Source: Chlamydiia bacterium
Lineage (GTDB): Bacteria > Chlamydiota > Chlamydiia > Chlamydiales > SM23-39
NCBI GenBank assembly: GCA_016194825.1
Contig: JACQAR010000032.1
Coordinates: forward strand, 1 to 9,473
Direction: 5' to 3'
DNA length: 9,473 nt
Part shown: positions 1-5,605 of the stretch, one piece after another
Layout: each line of letters opens with the position of its first letter
Numbering within the stretch: position 1 is the first letter of the stretch
Notes under the pieces: generated by a model
Seen by the model: the letters and a program-made list of their open reading frames with translations, nothing else
What the model was told of the DNA's origin: nothing
Databases searched by the model: none
Position numbers and translations under genes: made by a program

Positions 1-1
1 C

Positions 2-211
2 TGGAATTGGCTCGTATCGCTCTACCCTATCTCGATGGTCGCTCCCTTCACTCTGTTGGTTCCTTTCTTTGGGATGAGTAGCGCGGCGCTGGTTCTGAGC
101 GAGCCTATATATGTCTGGAAAGTGGGAGCAGGGATGCTCATCGTTTCGGGATTGATGCTTCACTTTCTAGCAGTGAAAAAAAGGATTCCTGAAAATAAAA
201 ATATCGCTTAA
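2..211 (+). CDS. EamA/DMT-family transporter, C-terminal end (partial)
   Basis: The first 210 bases are open in frame 2 and encode the last 69 residues of a membrane protein whose 5' part lies outside the window. The fragment has a conserved stretch of the form VAPFTLLVPFFGMSSAAL, then LSEPIYVWK, then a hydrophobic final helix (GAGMLIVSGLMLHFLAV) and a lysine-rich cytoplasmic tail. This matches the last two helices of EamA-domain (drug/metabolite transporter superfamily) permeases, and resembles the amino-acid-metabolite exporter EamA of E. coli. The family has ten membrane segments in the inner membrane. The substrate cannot be read from this fragment. The stop TAA at 209-211 lies 12 bases before the next start, so co-transcription with the downstream flavoprotein gene is likely. 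Confidence 0.82.
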   Translation, partial: WNWLVSLYPISMVAPFTLLVPFFGMSSAALVLSEPIYVWKVGAGMLIVSGLMLHFLAVKKRIPENKNIA

Positions 212-223
212 CATTTTTCGCTT

Positions 224-817
224 ATGCGAAAGTGCCTGGCGCTCATTTTCCTTTTGCCCCTTTTCCTTTTAGGAGCCGCTGATTTTGACTGTGTCGTCAT
301 TGGGACGAGTCCCATCTCTATGCTGGAGGCGATTTCTCGAGCGTTTTCGGGAGAAAAGGTATTGCTCCTCGACCAAGCAGCCGAAGCGGGTGGTGCTTGG
401 AAATCGATCCGAGCCTGCGATATCTCTCACGTGGATATGGGGTGTCATCAATTGGTGGGATCCACACCTGAAGTGAAAGCGTTCCTGGAAAAATATGTGG
501 GGTGCAAGATGGTCCCCATGGAAAAACCATTCGAGATGTGGAACGGGCACTCGGAATACTATTTTTCTCGCGGCTGCTACGAACTGATCCACAATTTAGA
601 AAAGATCATTGCGAAAACCCCTATCGTCTACTTGCTCAATCATTCAGTAGATACAGTGTTTATGCAGGGGGGGACGCTGACTGTCGAAGCACAAGGGAAA
701 AGATACACGACCCATCGGATCATCACAGTACCGAGCAGTTTTTTCAACCTCGAGGGAATACTGCCTAAGAGGACGGCTCCTCAGCCGTCTTTCAACTCTT
801 CTCAGAAAAAGCGCTGA
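224..817 (+). CDS. Rossmann-fold FAD/NAD(P)-binding protein with signal-like N-terminus, 5' part of a frameshifted gene
   Basis: The 197 codons begin with MRKC and a leucine/phenylalanine-rich segment (residues 5-17) ending in LGAAD, which looks like a signal peptide or membrane anchor. A nucleotide-binding beta-alpha-beta unit follows: DCVVIG, a degenerate glycine loop (GTSPIS, residues 27-32, where GxGxxG is usual), an acidic residue at the end of strand 2 (VLLLD, D50), then GGAWKS (56-61), as in flavin amine-oxidase-like proteins. Coding character is good to about residue 180. The last 17 residues (PKRTAPQPSF...) look like out-of-frame translation, and the neighbouring frame opens at 769 with a better protein sequence, so a missing base near 766-770 is likely. 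The start is fixed because the Rossmann strand begins at residue 22 and no internal ATG precedes it. No clear Shine-Dalgarno is seen. A specific substrate is not recognisable. Confidence 0.6.
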   Translation: MRKCLALIFLLPLFLLGAADFDCVVIGTSPISMLEAISRAFSGEKVLLLDQAAEAGGAWKSIRACDISHVDMGCHQLVGSTPEVKAFLEKYVGCKMVPMEKPFEMWNGHSEYYFSRGCYELIHNLEKIIAKTPIVYLLNHSVDTVFMQGGTLTVEAQGKRYTTHRIITVPSSFFNLEGILPKRTAPQPSFNSSQKKR

Positions 818-1068
818 TGGATCCAGAGGCGATCCTCAAAGACATGAAACAAAAAAATCTGATCGACTTTTCTGCTTATATTTTGCAGCGAGATGTTTAT
901 ATTTACGAGCAATTCCCCTACAATATGGGATGGTACAATCAGCTTCCGAAATCGATGCAAGGGCATTTTGAAATTTTAGATACGGCGGCTTTTGGCAATA
1001 TCTCTCGCTATTTGAGTCGATGGGAAGCGGCGATGGTGCCTTACCACAGTCTATTTCCAGGGGAATGA
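817..1068 (+). CDS. C-terminal part of the frameshifted Rossmann-fold protein
   Basis: This frame encodes MDPEAILKDMKQ through HSLFPGE and ends at TGA 1066-1068. It is open further upstream to 769 (EDGSSAVFQLFSEKAL), so the ATG at 817 is probably an internal methionine rather than a start. Adding one base near 766-770 would join the two parts into one product of about 281 residues reading LPK-EDG at the junction. In the sequence as given, the upstream stop TGA (815-817) overlaps this ATG by one base, so separate, coupled translation is possible. The segment carries no motif I recognise and no C-terminal FAD-contacting glycine motif, so even the repaired protein is shorter than typical flavin amine oxidases. 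The stop overlaps the ATG of the next gene (ATGA at 1065-1068). Sequencing error, true mutation and frameshifting cannot be told apart here. Confidence 0.5.
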   Translation: MDPEAILKDMKQKNLIDFSAYILQRDVYIYEQFPYNMGWYNQLPKSMQGHFEILDTAAFGNISRYLSRWEAAMVPYHSLFPGE

Positions 1069-2054
1069 AAACGATGCCCTTATATGACATCGCGCGATCA
1101 GTTGCAGAAAATGCGGCAAAAGGCCCGATTTTCGACGAAAAAATTCCAGAGAGAACAAAACACAAACCAGTTGATTTTCTCGGGTTTTCGCTCCACTCGC
1201 GCATCGGGGTGGCTGCAGGTCCTCTCTTGAATGCAAAATGGGTCTCTCTGGCCAGTCAACTCGGATGGGATCTTTTGATCTATCGAACTATCCGGAACCG
1301 GCTCCACCTAGGCTTTCCTCCTCCGAATATCGTCTATGTAGAGCGAATGGGAGACCATCGGGTCAAAATTTTGGCTGAGCCTCCCCTCTCTTTGGCAGAT
1401 TGCAGCGTAACGGTCTCTTTTGACTCTCCTTCGCCATCCCAACTGGAGCTTTTAGAAGACATCAACAAAGCAAAAGGGGCTTTGCAAAAAGGGCAAGTGT
1501 TGGTCGTTCCTGTCGTTGGAGATAGTGTGAACGATTTTGTCTCTGCTGCCTTATTGGCCAAAGAGGCCGGCGCTCATATCATTGAGGCCAATTACACCTC
1601 ATTTTATATGAGCTCCGATCAGGTCTTTGAATACACGCGCAAACTCAGCGCTGCCTTGGGGACCGTGCCGCTCATCGTTAAAGTGGGACATTTTGCCAAC
1701 CATGCACAGATGGAGCAAATTTTGATTGCAGCCGCTAAAGGAGGCGCTCAAGCTTTATCCGGTATCCTGCCAGTCCCTATGGAAGTGGTCAACGACAAGG
1801 GACAATGCGCATTCGGTGAAAAGCGGAAAACAGCGGGAATTGCAGGGGGCACTATCCGGCCAACGGCTCTGCATTTTGTCCGCGATGCTGCCAGGATCAT
1901 TCAAAAAGAAAAGCTTGAGCTCACGCTACTGGGATGCGGAGGCATTTTACTCCCTGCGCATTTCGATTTGTTTTTTGAAGCGGGAGCGGATGTGGCGCTC
2001 TCTGGCACCGGATTTCTTTGGGACCCTTATCTTGCGTCGAAATACCATGGATAG
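1065..2054 (+). CDS. Dihydroorotate-dehydrogenase-like FMN protein
   Basis: The 329-residue product has the FMN-binding TIM-barrel signature of the dihydroorotate dehydrogenase (DHOD) family: RIGVAAGPLLNAKW (46-59), a KVG lysine strand (K206), AGIAGGTIRPTAL (257-269; class 2 enzymes have GGLSG...P here), LLGCGGI (288-294) and VALSGTGFLWDP (310-321). DHOD oxidises dihydroorotate to orotate in pyrimidine synthesis. The catalytic loop differs: class 2 enzymes read N-x-S-S-P-N, but here it is NYTSFY (176-181). A serine sits at the catalytic position (S179), while the Pro-Asn that contacts orotate is Phe-Tyr. The substrate may therefore differ, and pyrD is not assigned. The frame is open upstream to 1020. 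I chose ATG 1065 for its ATGA overlap with the previous gene; ATG 1074 is an alternative with better spacing from AGGGGA (1060-1064). Its 3' end overlaps the glycosyltransferase start by 8 bases, indicating coupled translation. Confidence 0.8.
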   Translation: MKTMPLYDIARSVAENAAKGPIFDEKIPERTKHKPVDFLGFSLHSRIGVAAGPLLNAKWVSLASQLGWDLLIYRTIRNRLHLGFPPPNIVYVERMGDHRVKILAEPPLSLADCSVTVSFDSPSPSQLELLEDINKAKGALQKGQVLVVPVVGDSVNDFVSAALLAKEAGAHIIEANYTSFYMSSDQVFEYTRKLSAALGTVPLIVKVGHFANHAQMEQILIAAAKGGAQALSGILPVPMEVVNDKGQCAFGEKRKTAGIAGGTIRPTALHFVRDAARIIQKEKLELTLLGCGGILLPAHFDLFFEAGADVALSGTGFLWDPYLASKYHG

Positions 2055-3006
2055 AATCTTCATCATCTTACTCAACTGGAACGGCAAAAAAGACACTTTG
2101 GAATGTCTGAGCTCTTTGCAAAAGGTCACCTACCGAAAATTTCAAACTGTTGTGATTGATAATGGCTCAAGCGATGATTCGGTCGCTGCCATCCGGCAAG
2201 CTTTCCCCCAGATCCCCATCTTTGAGACAGGAGAGAATTTGGGATTTGCAGCAGGCAACAATAAGGGGATCGAATTTGCGTTGCGCAAAGGAGCGGATTG
2301 GATCTTACTGCTCAATAACGATACGATTGTCGCGCCCGATTTTCTTGACGCCTTTATGCGCGCTGCCCAAGAGCAGCCGCAGGCAAAAATTTTGGGAGCC
2401 AAAATCTACAGCTACGATGCTCCCAAGACGATCGATCATTTGGGGGGCTTATGGCAGCCTGAAATGGCGGAATTTACCTCCAACTATAAAGGGTGTATCG
2501 ATGATGGCATATCCTACGAGTTCATGGAGAAGGCCGATTATGTCTGCGGAGCGGCTCTCTTGATGCATCGCTCTGTGCCTGAGGTGATCGGCTTTTTAGA
2601 GCCCAAATTTTTTCTCTTTTGGGAAGAGGTCGATTTTTGCTACCGCGCCCGCCGCGCTGGTTTTGAGACATGGACAGCACCTCAGGCAAAAATCTGGCAC
2701 AAAATCTCCGCTTCCTTTACGGGCGGCAAACCCCATACCCATTATTTTTGGTGGAGAAGCCGCCTACTTTGGCTCAATAGGAATCGTACATTTGCACAGA
2801 GGCGAGCTATTTATCATCAGGTCATCTTTCCCGAGCTTTTGAAGGCGATGCGCCATCTGCTTCTCCGCGGACTGCAAAATTTGCTGCAAAAGCCCGACGC
2901 AGCACGGCTTGAGCGCACCCGCCGTCTACGGGCGGGACTCTTGGGAGCTCTCCACTACGCTCTGGGCCGATTCGGGAACTGTCCCGCTTCGCTCACACGA
3001 AAATAA
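2047..3006 (+). CDS. Family 2 glycosyltransferase (rhamnosyltransferase-like)
   Basis: This 319-residue protein has the GT-A fold of family GT2. The motifs in order are FIILLNWNGK (5-14), VIDNGSSDDS (36-45), GENLGFAAGNNKGI (62-75), the metal-binding LLLNND (87-92, in the DxD position) and FFLFWEEVDFCYRARRAGF (188-206), which holds the acidic acceptor-side residues (E193, E194, D196). This pattern fits bacterial rhamnosyl- and related transferases of the WbbL/RfbN type that extend surface polysaccharide on the cytoplasmic face of the inner membrane. The C-terminus is basic and arginine-rich, with no clear membrane segment. The start ATG 2047 lies inside the end of the DHOD-like gene (stop at 2052-2054). 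The frame is open far upstream to 1726, but that stretch overlaps the conserved end of the DHOD-like protein and is not used. Donor and acceptor sugars cannot be read from sequence. Confidence 0.88.
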   Translation: MDRIFIILLNWNGKKDTLECLSSLQKVTYRKFQTVVIDNGSSDDSVAAIRQAFPQIPIFETGENLGFAAGNNKGIEFALRKGADWILLLNNDTIVAPDFLDAFMRAAQEQPQAKILGAKIYSYDAPKTIDHLGGLWQPEMAEFTSNYKGCIDDGISYEFMEKADYVCGAALLMHRSVPEVIGFLEPKFFLFWEEVDFCYRARRAGFETWTAPQAKIWHKISASFTGGKPHTHYFWWRSRLLWLNRNRTFAQRRAIYHQVIFPELLKAMRHLLLRGLQNLLQKPDAARLERTRRLRAGLLGALHYALGRFGNCPASLTRK

Positions 3007-3045
3007 CTTGTTCTTCACTGTCTCTTTTTATTATCCTTATCGCGC

Positions 3046-4071
3046 ATGAAACGAATCTTGCTCATCAAGCTCACGTCACTCGGAGACCTGATCCATGCAC
3101 TGCCCGCTCTGAGCGATGCTGCAAAAGCAATTCCTGGCATTACGTTTGATTGGGTCATTGATGAACATTTCCAAGAAGTCGCCCTCTGGCATCCCAATGT
3201 AAAGCGGCTTTACATTACGAATCACCGCAAATGGAAAACGGGCTGGAAAGAGGGATCTGCCGCCATCAAACATCTCATCGGGGCGTTGCGAAAAGAATCG
3301 TACGATTTAGTGATTGATGGGCAGGGGAATTTCAAATCTGCACTCCTCTCGTTATGCACCAAGGGTCCGAGAGCCGGCTTTGATCGGAAATCGGTACGCG
3401 AATGGATCGCTCATCTCGCCTATCAAAAAACCTATGCAGCCTCAAAAAAACTCCACGCGATCGACCGTTTGCGACAGCTCTTTTCCTCTGCTCTCCACTA
3501 TCCACTCCCCTCTTCTCCTCCCGACTTTCAGATCCAAAGAGAGAAATTTCTCCGGCCCCAAAGTGTAGAATTGCCGACCGAATACTTCGTCTTCATTCCC
3601 AATGCTGGCTGGCAAACGAAGCTGTGGCCTGAAAGACATTGGCAGGAACTGATTCGGCGTGCGACCGAGATGGGCTTTTACATCTTAATTCCCTGGGGCA
3701 ATCTCGTGGAGTACCAACGGGCAGAGCGCCTGGCCACTCACCCCGAAGTGCTGGTGCTGCCCAAACTTTCTCTCTCGGAGATTGGCTATATTTTAGAGAG
3801 AGCGAAAGCCTGTGTTTCGATGGATACCGGGCTGAGCCATTTGGCCGCGGCGCTCAATATTCCCGCGATCACGCTCTACGGATCCACCGATTCTGGTCTG
3901 ATTGGAGCTAATGGAGGCAGTCAAGTTCACCTCCAATCCACTCTATCTTGCTCTCCTTGCCAAAAAAAAACCTGCCGCTTCAATAAAGAAGAGAATCTCT
4001 GCTTGGCCCAAATCTCTCCAGAACGGGTTTACAGGGAGTTATTGCGCCAAGCGAGCTTGAGATATTTGTAG
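3046..4071 (+). CDS. waaC: Lipopolysaccharide heptosyltransferase I (ADP-heptose:Kdo2-lipid A)
   Basis: The 341-residue product is closely similar to E. coli WaaC, which adds the first L-glycero-D-manno-heptose from ADP-heptose to Kdo2-lipid A at the inner membrane. Visible matches are the N-terminal ILLIKLTSLGDLIHALPAL with D13; PGITFDWVIDEHFQEV; the donor-domain FIPNAGWQTKLWPERHW with K192 at the position of the E. coli nucleotide-sugar-binding lysine; and VSMDTGLSHLAAAL then ITLYGSTDSGLIGANG (D260, H265 region). The two Rossmann halves of a GT-B fold (family GT9) are complete. The C-terminus has a cysteine-containing stretch (CSPCQKKTCRF...CLAQISPE) common in GT9 proteins. It begins 39 bases after the preceding glycosyltransferase and has no convincing ribosome-binding site. 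Its last 43 bases overlap the 3' end of the convergent glycosyltransferase gene. The family is secure; the exact acceptor is inferred from the WaaC-like motifs. Confidence 0.9.
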   Translation: MKRILLIKLTSLGDLIHALPALSDAAKAIPGITFDWVIDEHFQEVALWHPNVKRLYITNHRKWKTGWKEGSAAIKHLIGALRKESYDLVIDGQGNFKSALLSLCTKGPRAGFDRKSVREWIAHLAYQKTYAASKKLHAIDRLRQLFSSALHYPLPSSPPDFQIQREKFLRPQSVELPTEYFVFIPNAGWQTKLWPERHWQELIRRATEMGFYILIPWGNLVEYQRAERLATHPEVLVLPKLSLSEIGYILERAKACVSMDTGLSHLAAALNIPAITLYGSTDSGLIGANGGSQVHLQSTLSCSPCQKKTCRFNKEENLCLAQISPERVYRELLRQASLRYL

Positions 4072-4724
4072 TAGGAGCATTGCGCGTTGTACAGGGAAAT
4101 GATGAAGCCCTCTTTGCCTCCTAAAAACCCTCTCTTCAAAAAGTAGTTTTTCAAAAAAGCGCCTATTCCATGCCCAATTGCTTTGCTCAATGAGGAGATC
4201 TTTTGCAGCAAGTGCTCTATAGACAGATAAGGGGTATGGTACATCTTTCCCTGCAATCGGACGATAGAAAGAGCCTGGGAGCGAACCGTTTCATGGACGA
4301 GATCGTCTGTAAAACTGGTCGTCGTCCGGCAAAACAGACGGATATTCCAATCGGGGTACCAGCCGCTGCAGCAGCGGATCCGTTGGTTATGGAAATAGTT
4401 GCAGCGGTGGATCGCATAGACCTGTTTGGGATGGAGGGAAAGCGAGAGGATTTCCTGGACTAGTGCCTCTGAGAGCACTTCATCGCTATCGAGCGACAAA
4501 ATCCAGTCATAGCGCGCCTCTTTGGCAGCGGCATTATGACACGGGCCAAAGCCAATGAAGGGATGCTTGACAATCCGCACATTGGGATAGGCGCGCGCAA
4601 TCTCGAGGGTTGCATCTGTAGAGCCTGTGTCAAAGAGCAGCACCTCAGGGAAAAGTCGGCAGGAATCGAGAGTACCGGCGAGGGTTTGCGCTGCATTTTT
4701 TGCCAGAATCGTAACCGTGAGCAT
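4029..4724 (-). CDS. WaaE/KdtX-type LPS core glycosyltransferase (GT2)
   Basis: The 231-residue product starts LTVTILAKNAAQTL and continues with VLLFDTGSTDATLEIA, FIGFGPCHNAAA and WILSLDSDEVLS, where DSDE holds the metal-binding DxD of a GT-A fold. The C-terminal block FLKNYFLKRGFLGGKEGFIISL followed by YYKYLKLAW is characteristic of the WaaE/KdtX group, beta-1,4-glucosyltransferases that modify the inner LPS core. The frame is open upstream to an ATG at 4826. ATG 4724 is preferred because it sits just before the first GT2 strand, whereas the 34 extra residues resemble nothing in the family. A promoter-like pair lies directly upstream, with its -10 element only 7 bases from this ATG and no Shine-Dalgarno. 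The last 43 bases are antisense to the end of waaC. With waaC it suggests a core oligosaccharide containing heptose plus at least one hexose. Confidence 0.85.
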   Translation of the reverse strand: MLTVTILAKNAAQTLAGTLDSCRLFPEVLLFDTGSTDATLEIARAYPNVRIVKHPFIGFGPCHNAAAKEARYDWILSLDSDEVLSEALVQEILSLSLHPKQVYAIHRCNYFHNQRIRCCSGWYPDWNIRLFCRTTTSFTDDLVHETVRSQALSIVRLQGKMYHTPYLSIEHLLQKISSLSKAIGHGIGAFLKNYFLKRGFLGGKEGFIISLYNAQCSYYKYLKLAWRNNSL

Positions 4725-4731
4725 GGGGAAG

Positions 4732-4761
4732 ATTGTACTACCGGGATAAGGTTCATCGCAA
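4732..4761 (-). promoter_or_regulatory. Sigma70-like promoter of the WaaE/KdtX-type gene
   Basis: Read on the minus strand there is a TTGCGA -35 element (4756-4761), an 18-base spacer and a TACAAT -10 element (4732-4737). Seven bases (CTTCCCC) then separate the -10 from ATG 4724. The start of transcription expected from that -10 falls on or one base before the A of the start codon, so the mRNA would be nearly leaderless. Nothing beyond consensus similarity and position supports this. Confidence 0.4.
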
Positions 4762-4904
4762 AAGGAATAATACCATTCGCGGAAAATAAAGACATAAAGT
4801 GCACAGCGTATTTTGCCGAGCACCAAAGCCTGGAGCGAGAGGCCAACTTGTATTATGTTGGCTCGAGTGAAGGCGAAGGCGCGCAGGTAAAAGACGCCTG
4901 CAAT

Positions 4905-5552
4905 TTATGAATTTATCGTCGTGATCTTGAGATTCTCCTCGCTGCCACGCACAATGCCAATGGAATAGCCCGCCTCTAAGACAAGCCGGCAATCATCGCT
5001 GGCATTGGTGATGCCTTTCGCTTGCGCCTGGAGATGGGCACTGACAATCCAATCATAGCGAAAGGTCTGCGGAGTTTGTCCTCTCAGATAATGGGCGCGC
5101 TCAGGGATGGCCGCTATCGTCTGGCCATTGGGAGCATGAACGAGTGTATCGGCTGAAGCAATGCAGGTGTCAGCTGCTCCTTGCCTGTGGGCCATTTCTA
5201 AATTGGCGAGGAGCACCTCTTTCGCCACAAAAGGACGCACTGCATCGTGAATGAGAACCAGATCTGGAGGTGTTTGAAACCCTTTGAGCGCATGCCAGGA
5301 CGATTCTTGACGGGTTGAACCTCCTGGAATGACCGTAGCAAAAGGCGCTGCCTGCTGCACCTCCGCCACCCAATCGGGATGACAGCAGAGAACGATTTCA
5401 TCGATCTCGCCACAAGCTTGTAAAGTCTGAAGAGCATATTGATACACAGGTTGGCCTGCCAAAAGATGAAATTGCTTCGGACATTCGCTCCCAAAACGGT
5501 TTCCAGAGCCTCCCATCAAAAGAATCGCCCCCACTCTTTTTCTTTGAAACAT
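4905..5552 (-). CDS. ispD: 2-C-methyl-D-erythritol 4-phosphate cytidylyltransferase
   Basis: IspD transfers CMP from CTP to MEP in the cytosolic non-mevalonate route to isoprenoids. All hallmark motifs are present in the 215-residue product: the CTP-binding loop LLMGGSGNRFGSECPKQF (11-28) with R19 and K26, PGGSTRQES (76-84), LIHDAVRPF (100-108), the RGQTPQTFR segment (157-165) with R157, SDDCRLVLEAG (185-195) and ENLKITT (206-212) with K209. These match the catalytic and MEP-binding residues of the E. coli enzyme. The protein ends only three residues after KITT, so it lacks the short C-terminal helix (usually PEDL...) of many homologues, and neither other frame restores it. The start is ATG 5552; a TTG at 5585 is in frame but adds only poorly supported residues. 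It lies upstream of the glycosyltransferase on the same strand but 180 bases away, so a shared transcript is uncertain. Confidence 0.93.
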   Translation of the reverse strand: MFQRKRVGAILLMGGSGNRFGSECPKQFHLLAGQPVYQYALQTLQACGEIDEIVLCCHPDWVAEVQQAAPFATVIPGGSTRQESSWHALKGFQTPPDLVLIHDAVRPFVAKEVLLANLEMAHRQGAADTCIASADTLVHAPNGQTIAAIPERAHYLRGQTPQTFRYDWIVSAHLQAQAKGITNASDDCRLVLEAGYSIGIVRGSEENLKITTINS

Positions 5553-5558
5553 CCTCTG

Positions 5559-5585
5559 AGTATAACAGATTGCGATCTTGGGCAA
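5559..5585 (-). promoter_or_regulatory. Extended -10 promoter candidate for ispD
   Basis: On the minus strand TGTTATACT is a near-consensus extended -10 (TG, one base, then TATACT at 5559-5564). A TTGCCC that could act as a poor -35 lies 15 bases upstream (5580-5585). Only six bases (CAGAGG) separate the -10 from ATG 5552, so transcription would start at or very near the start codon. The AGAGG directly touching the ATG is too close to work as a normal ribosome-binding site. Confidence 0.4.
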
Positions 5586-5598
5586 AAAAGGGTAAAAT
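5570..5598 (+). promoter_or_regulatory. Sigma70-like promoter of rluD
   Basis: TTGCGA (5570-5575) and TAAAAT (5593-5598) are separated by exactly 17 bases and match four and five of the six consensus positions. The -10 ends seven bases before ATG 5606, so the predicted start site is at 5605, giving an essentially leaderless transcript. The element overlaps the divergent ispD promoter candidate within the 53-base gap, so the two polymerases could not bind at once. Confidence 0.4.
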
Positions 5599-5605
5599 AT
5601 TTGGC

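Noticed and set aside
803..817. Possible programmed -1 frameshift at G AAA AAG just before the TGA
   Set aside because: The tract could let ribosomes slip into the downstream frame, but that frame already looks coding from 769, about 40 bases earlier. A simple missing base upstream explains the data better, and no stimulatory stem is evident.
1726..2046. Long N-terminal extension of the first glycosyltransferase
   Set aside because: It is open but lies antiparallel in frame to the conserved end of the DHOD-like protein, and the GT2 fold starts exactly at the ATG at 2047.
3007..3045. Promoter for waaC in the short gap (TTGTTC, TATTAT)
   Set aside because: The spacing is only about 15 bases and the boxes are poor; read-through from the upstream operon is at least as likely.
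4725..4826. 34-residue extension of the WaaE/KdtX-type protein to ATG 4826
   Set aside because: The extra residues resemble no family member, and a promoter-like pair lies inside this stretch. It cannot be fully excluded.
4874..4902. GCAGGCG...CGCC inverted bases after ispD as a terminator
   Set aside because: The pairing is short and interrupted and no T tract follows on the minus strand.
4536..4910. 124-codon plus-strand open frame
   Set aside because: It mirrors the minus-strand glycosyltransferase and its leader, has no recognisable domain and no ribosome-binding site.
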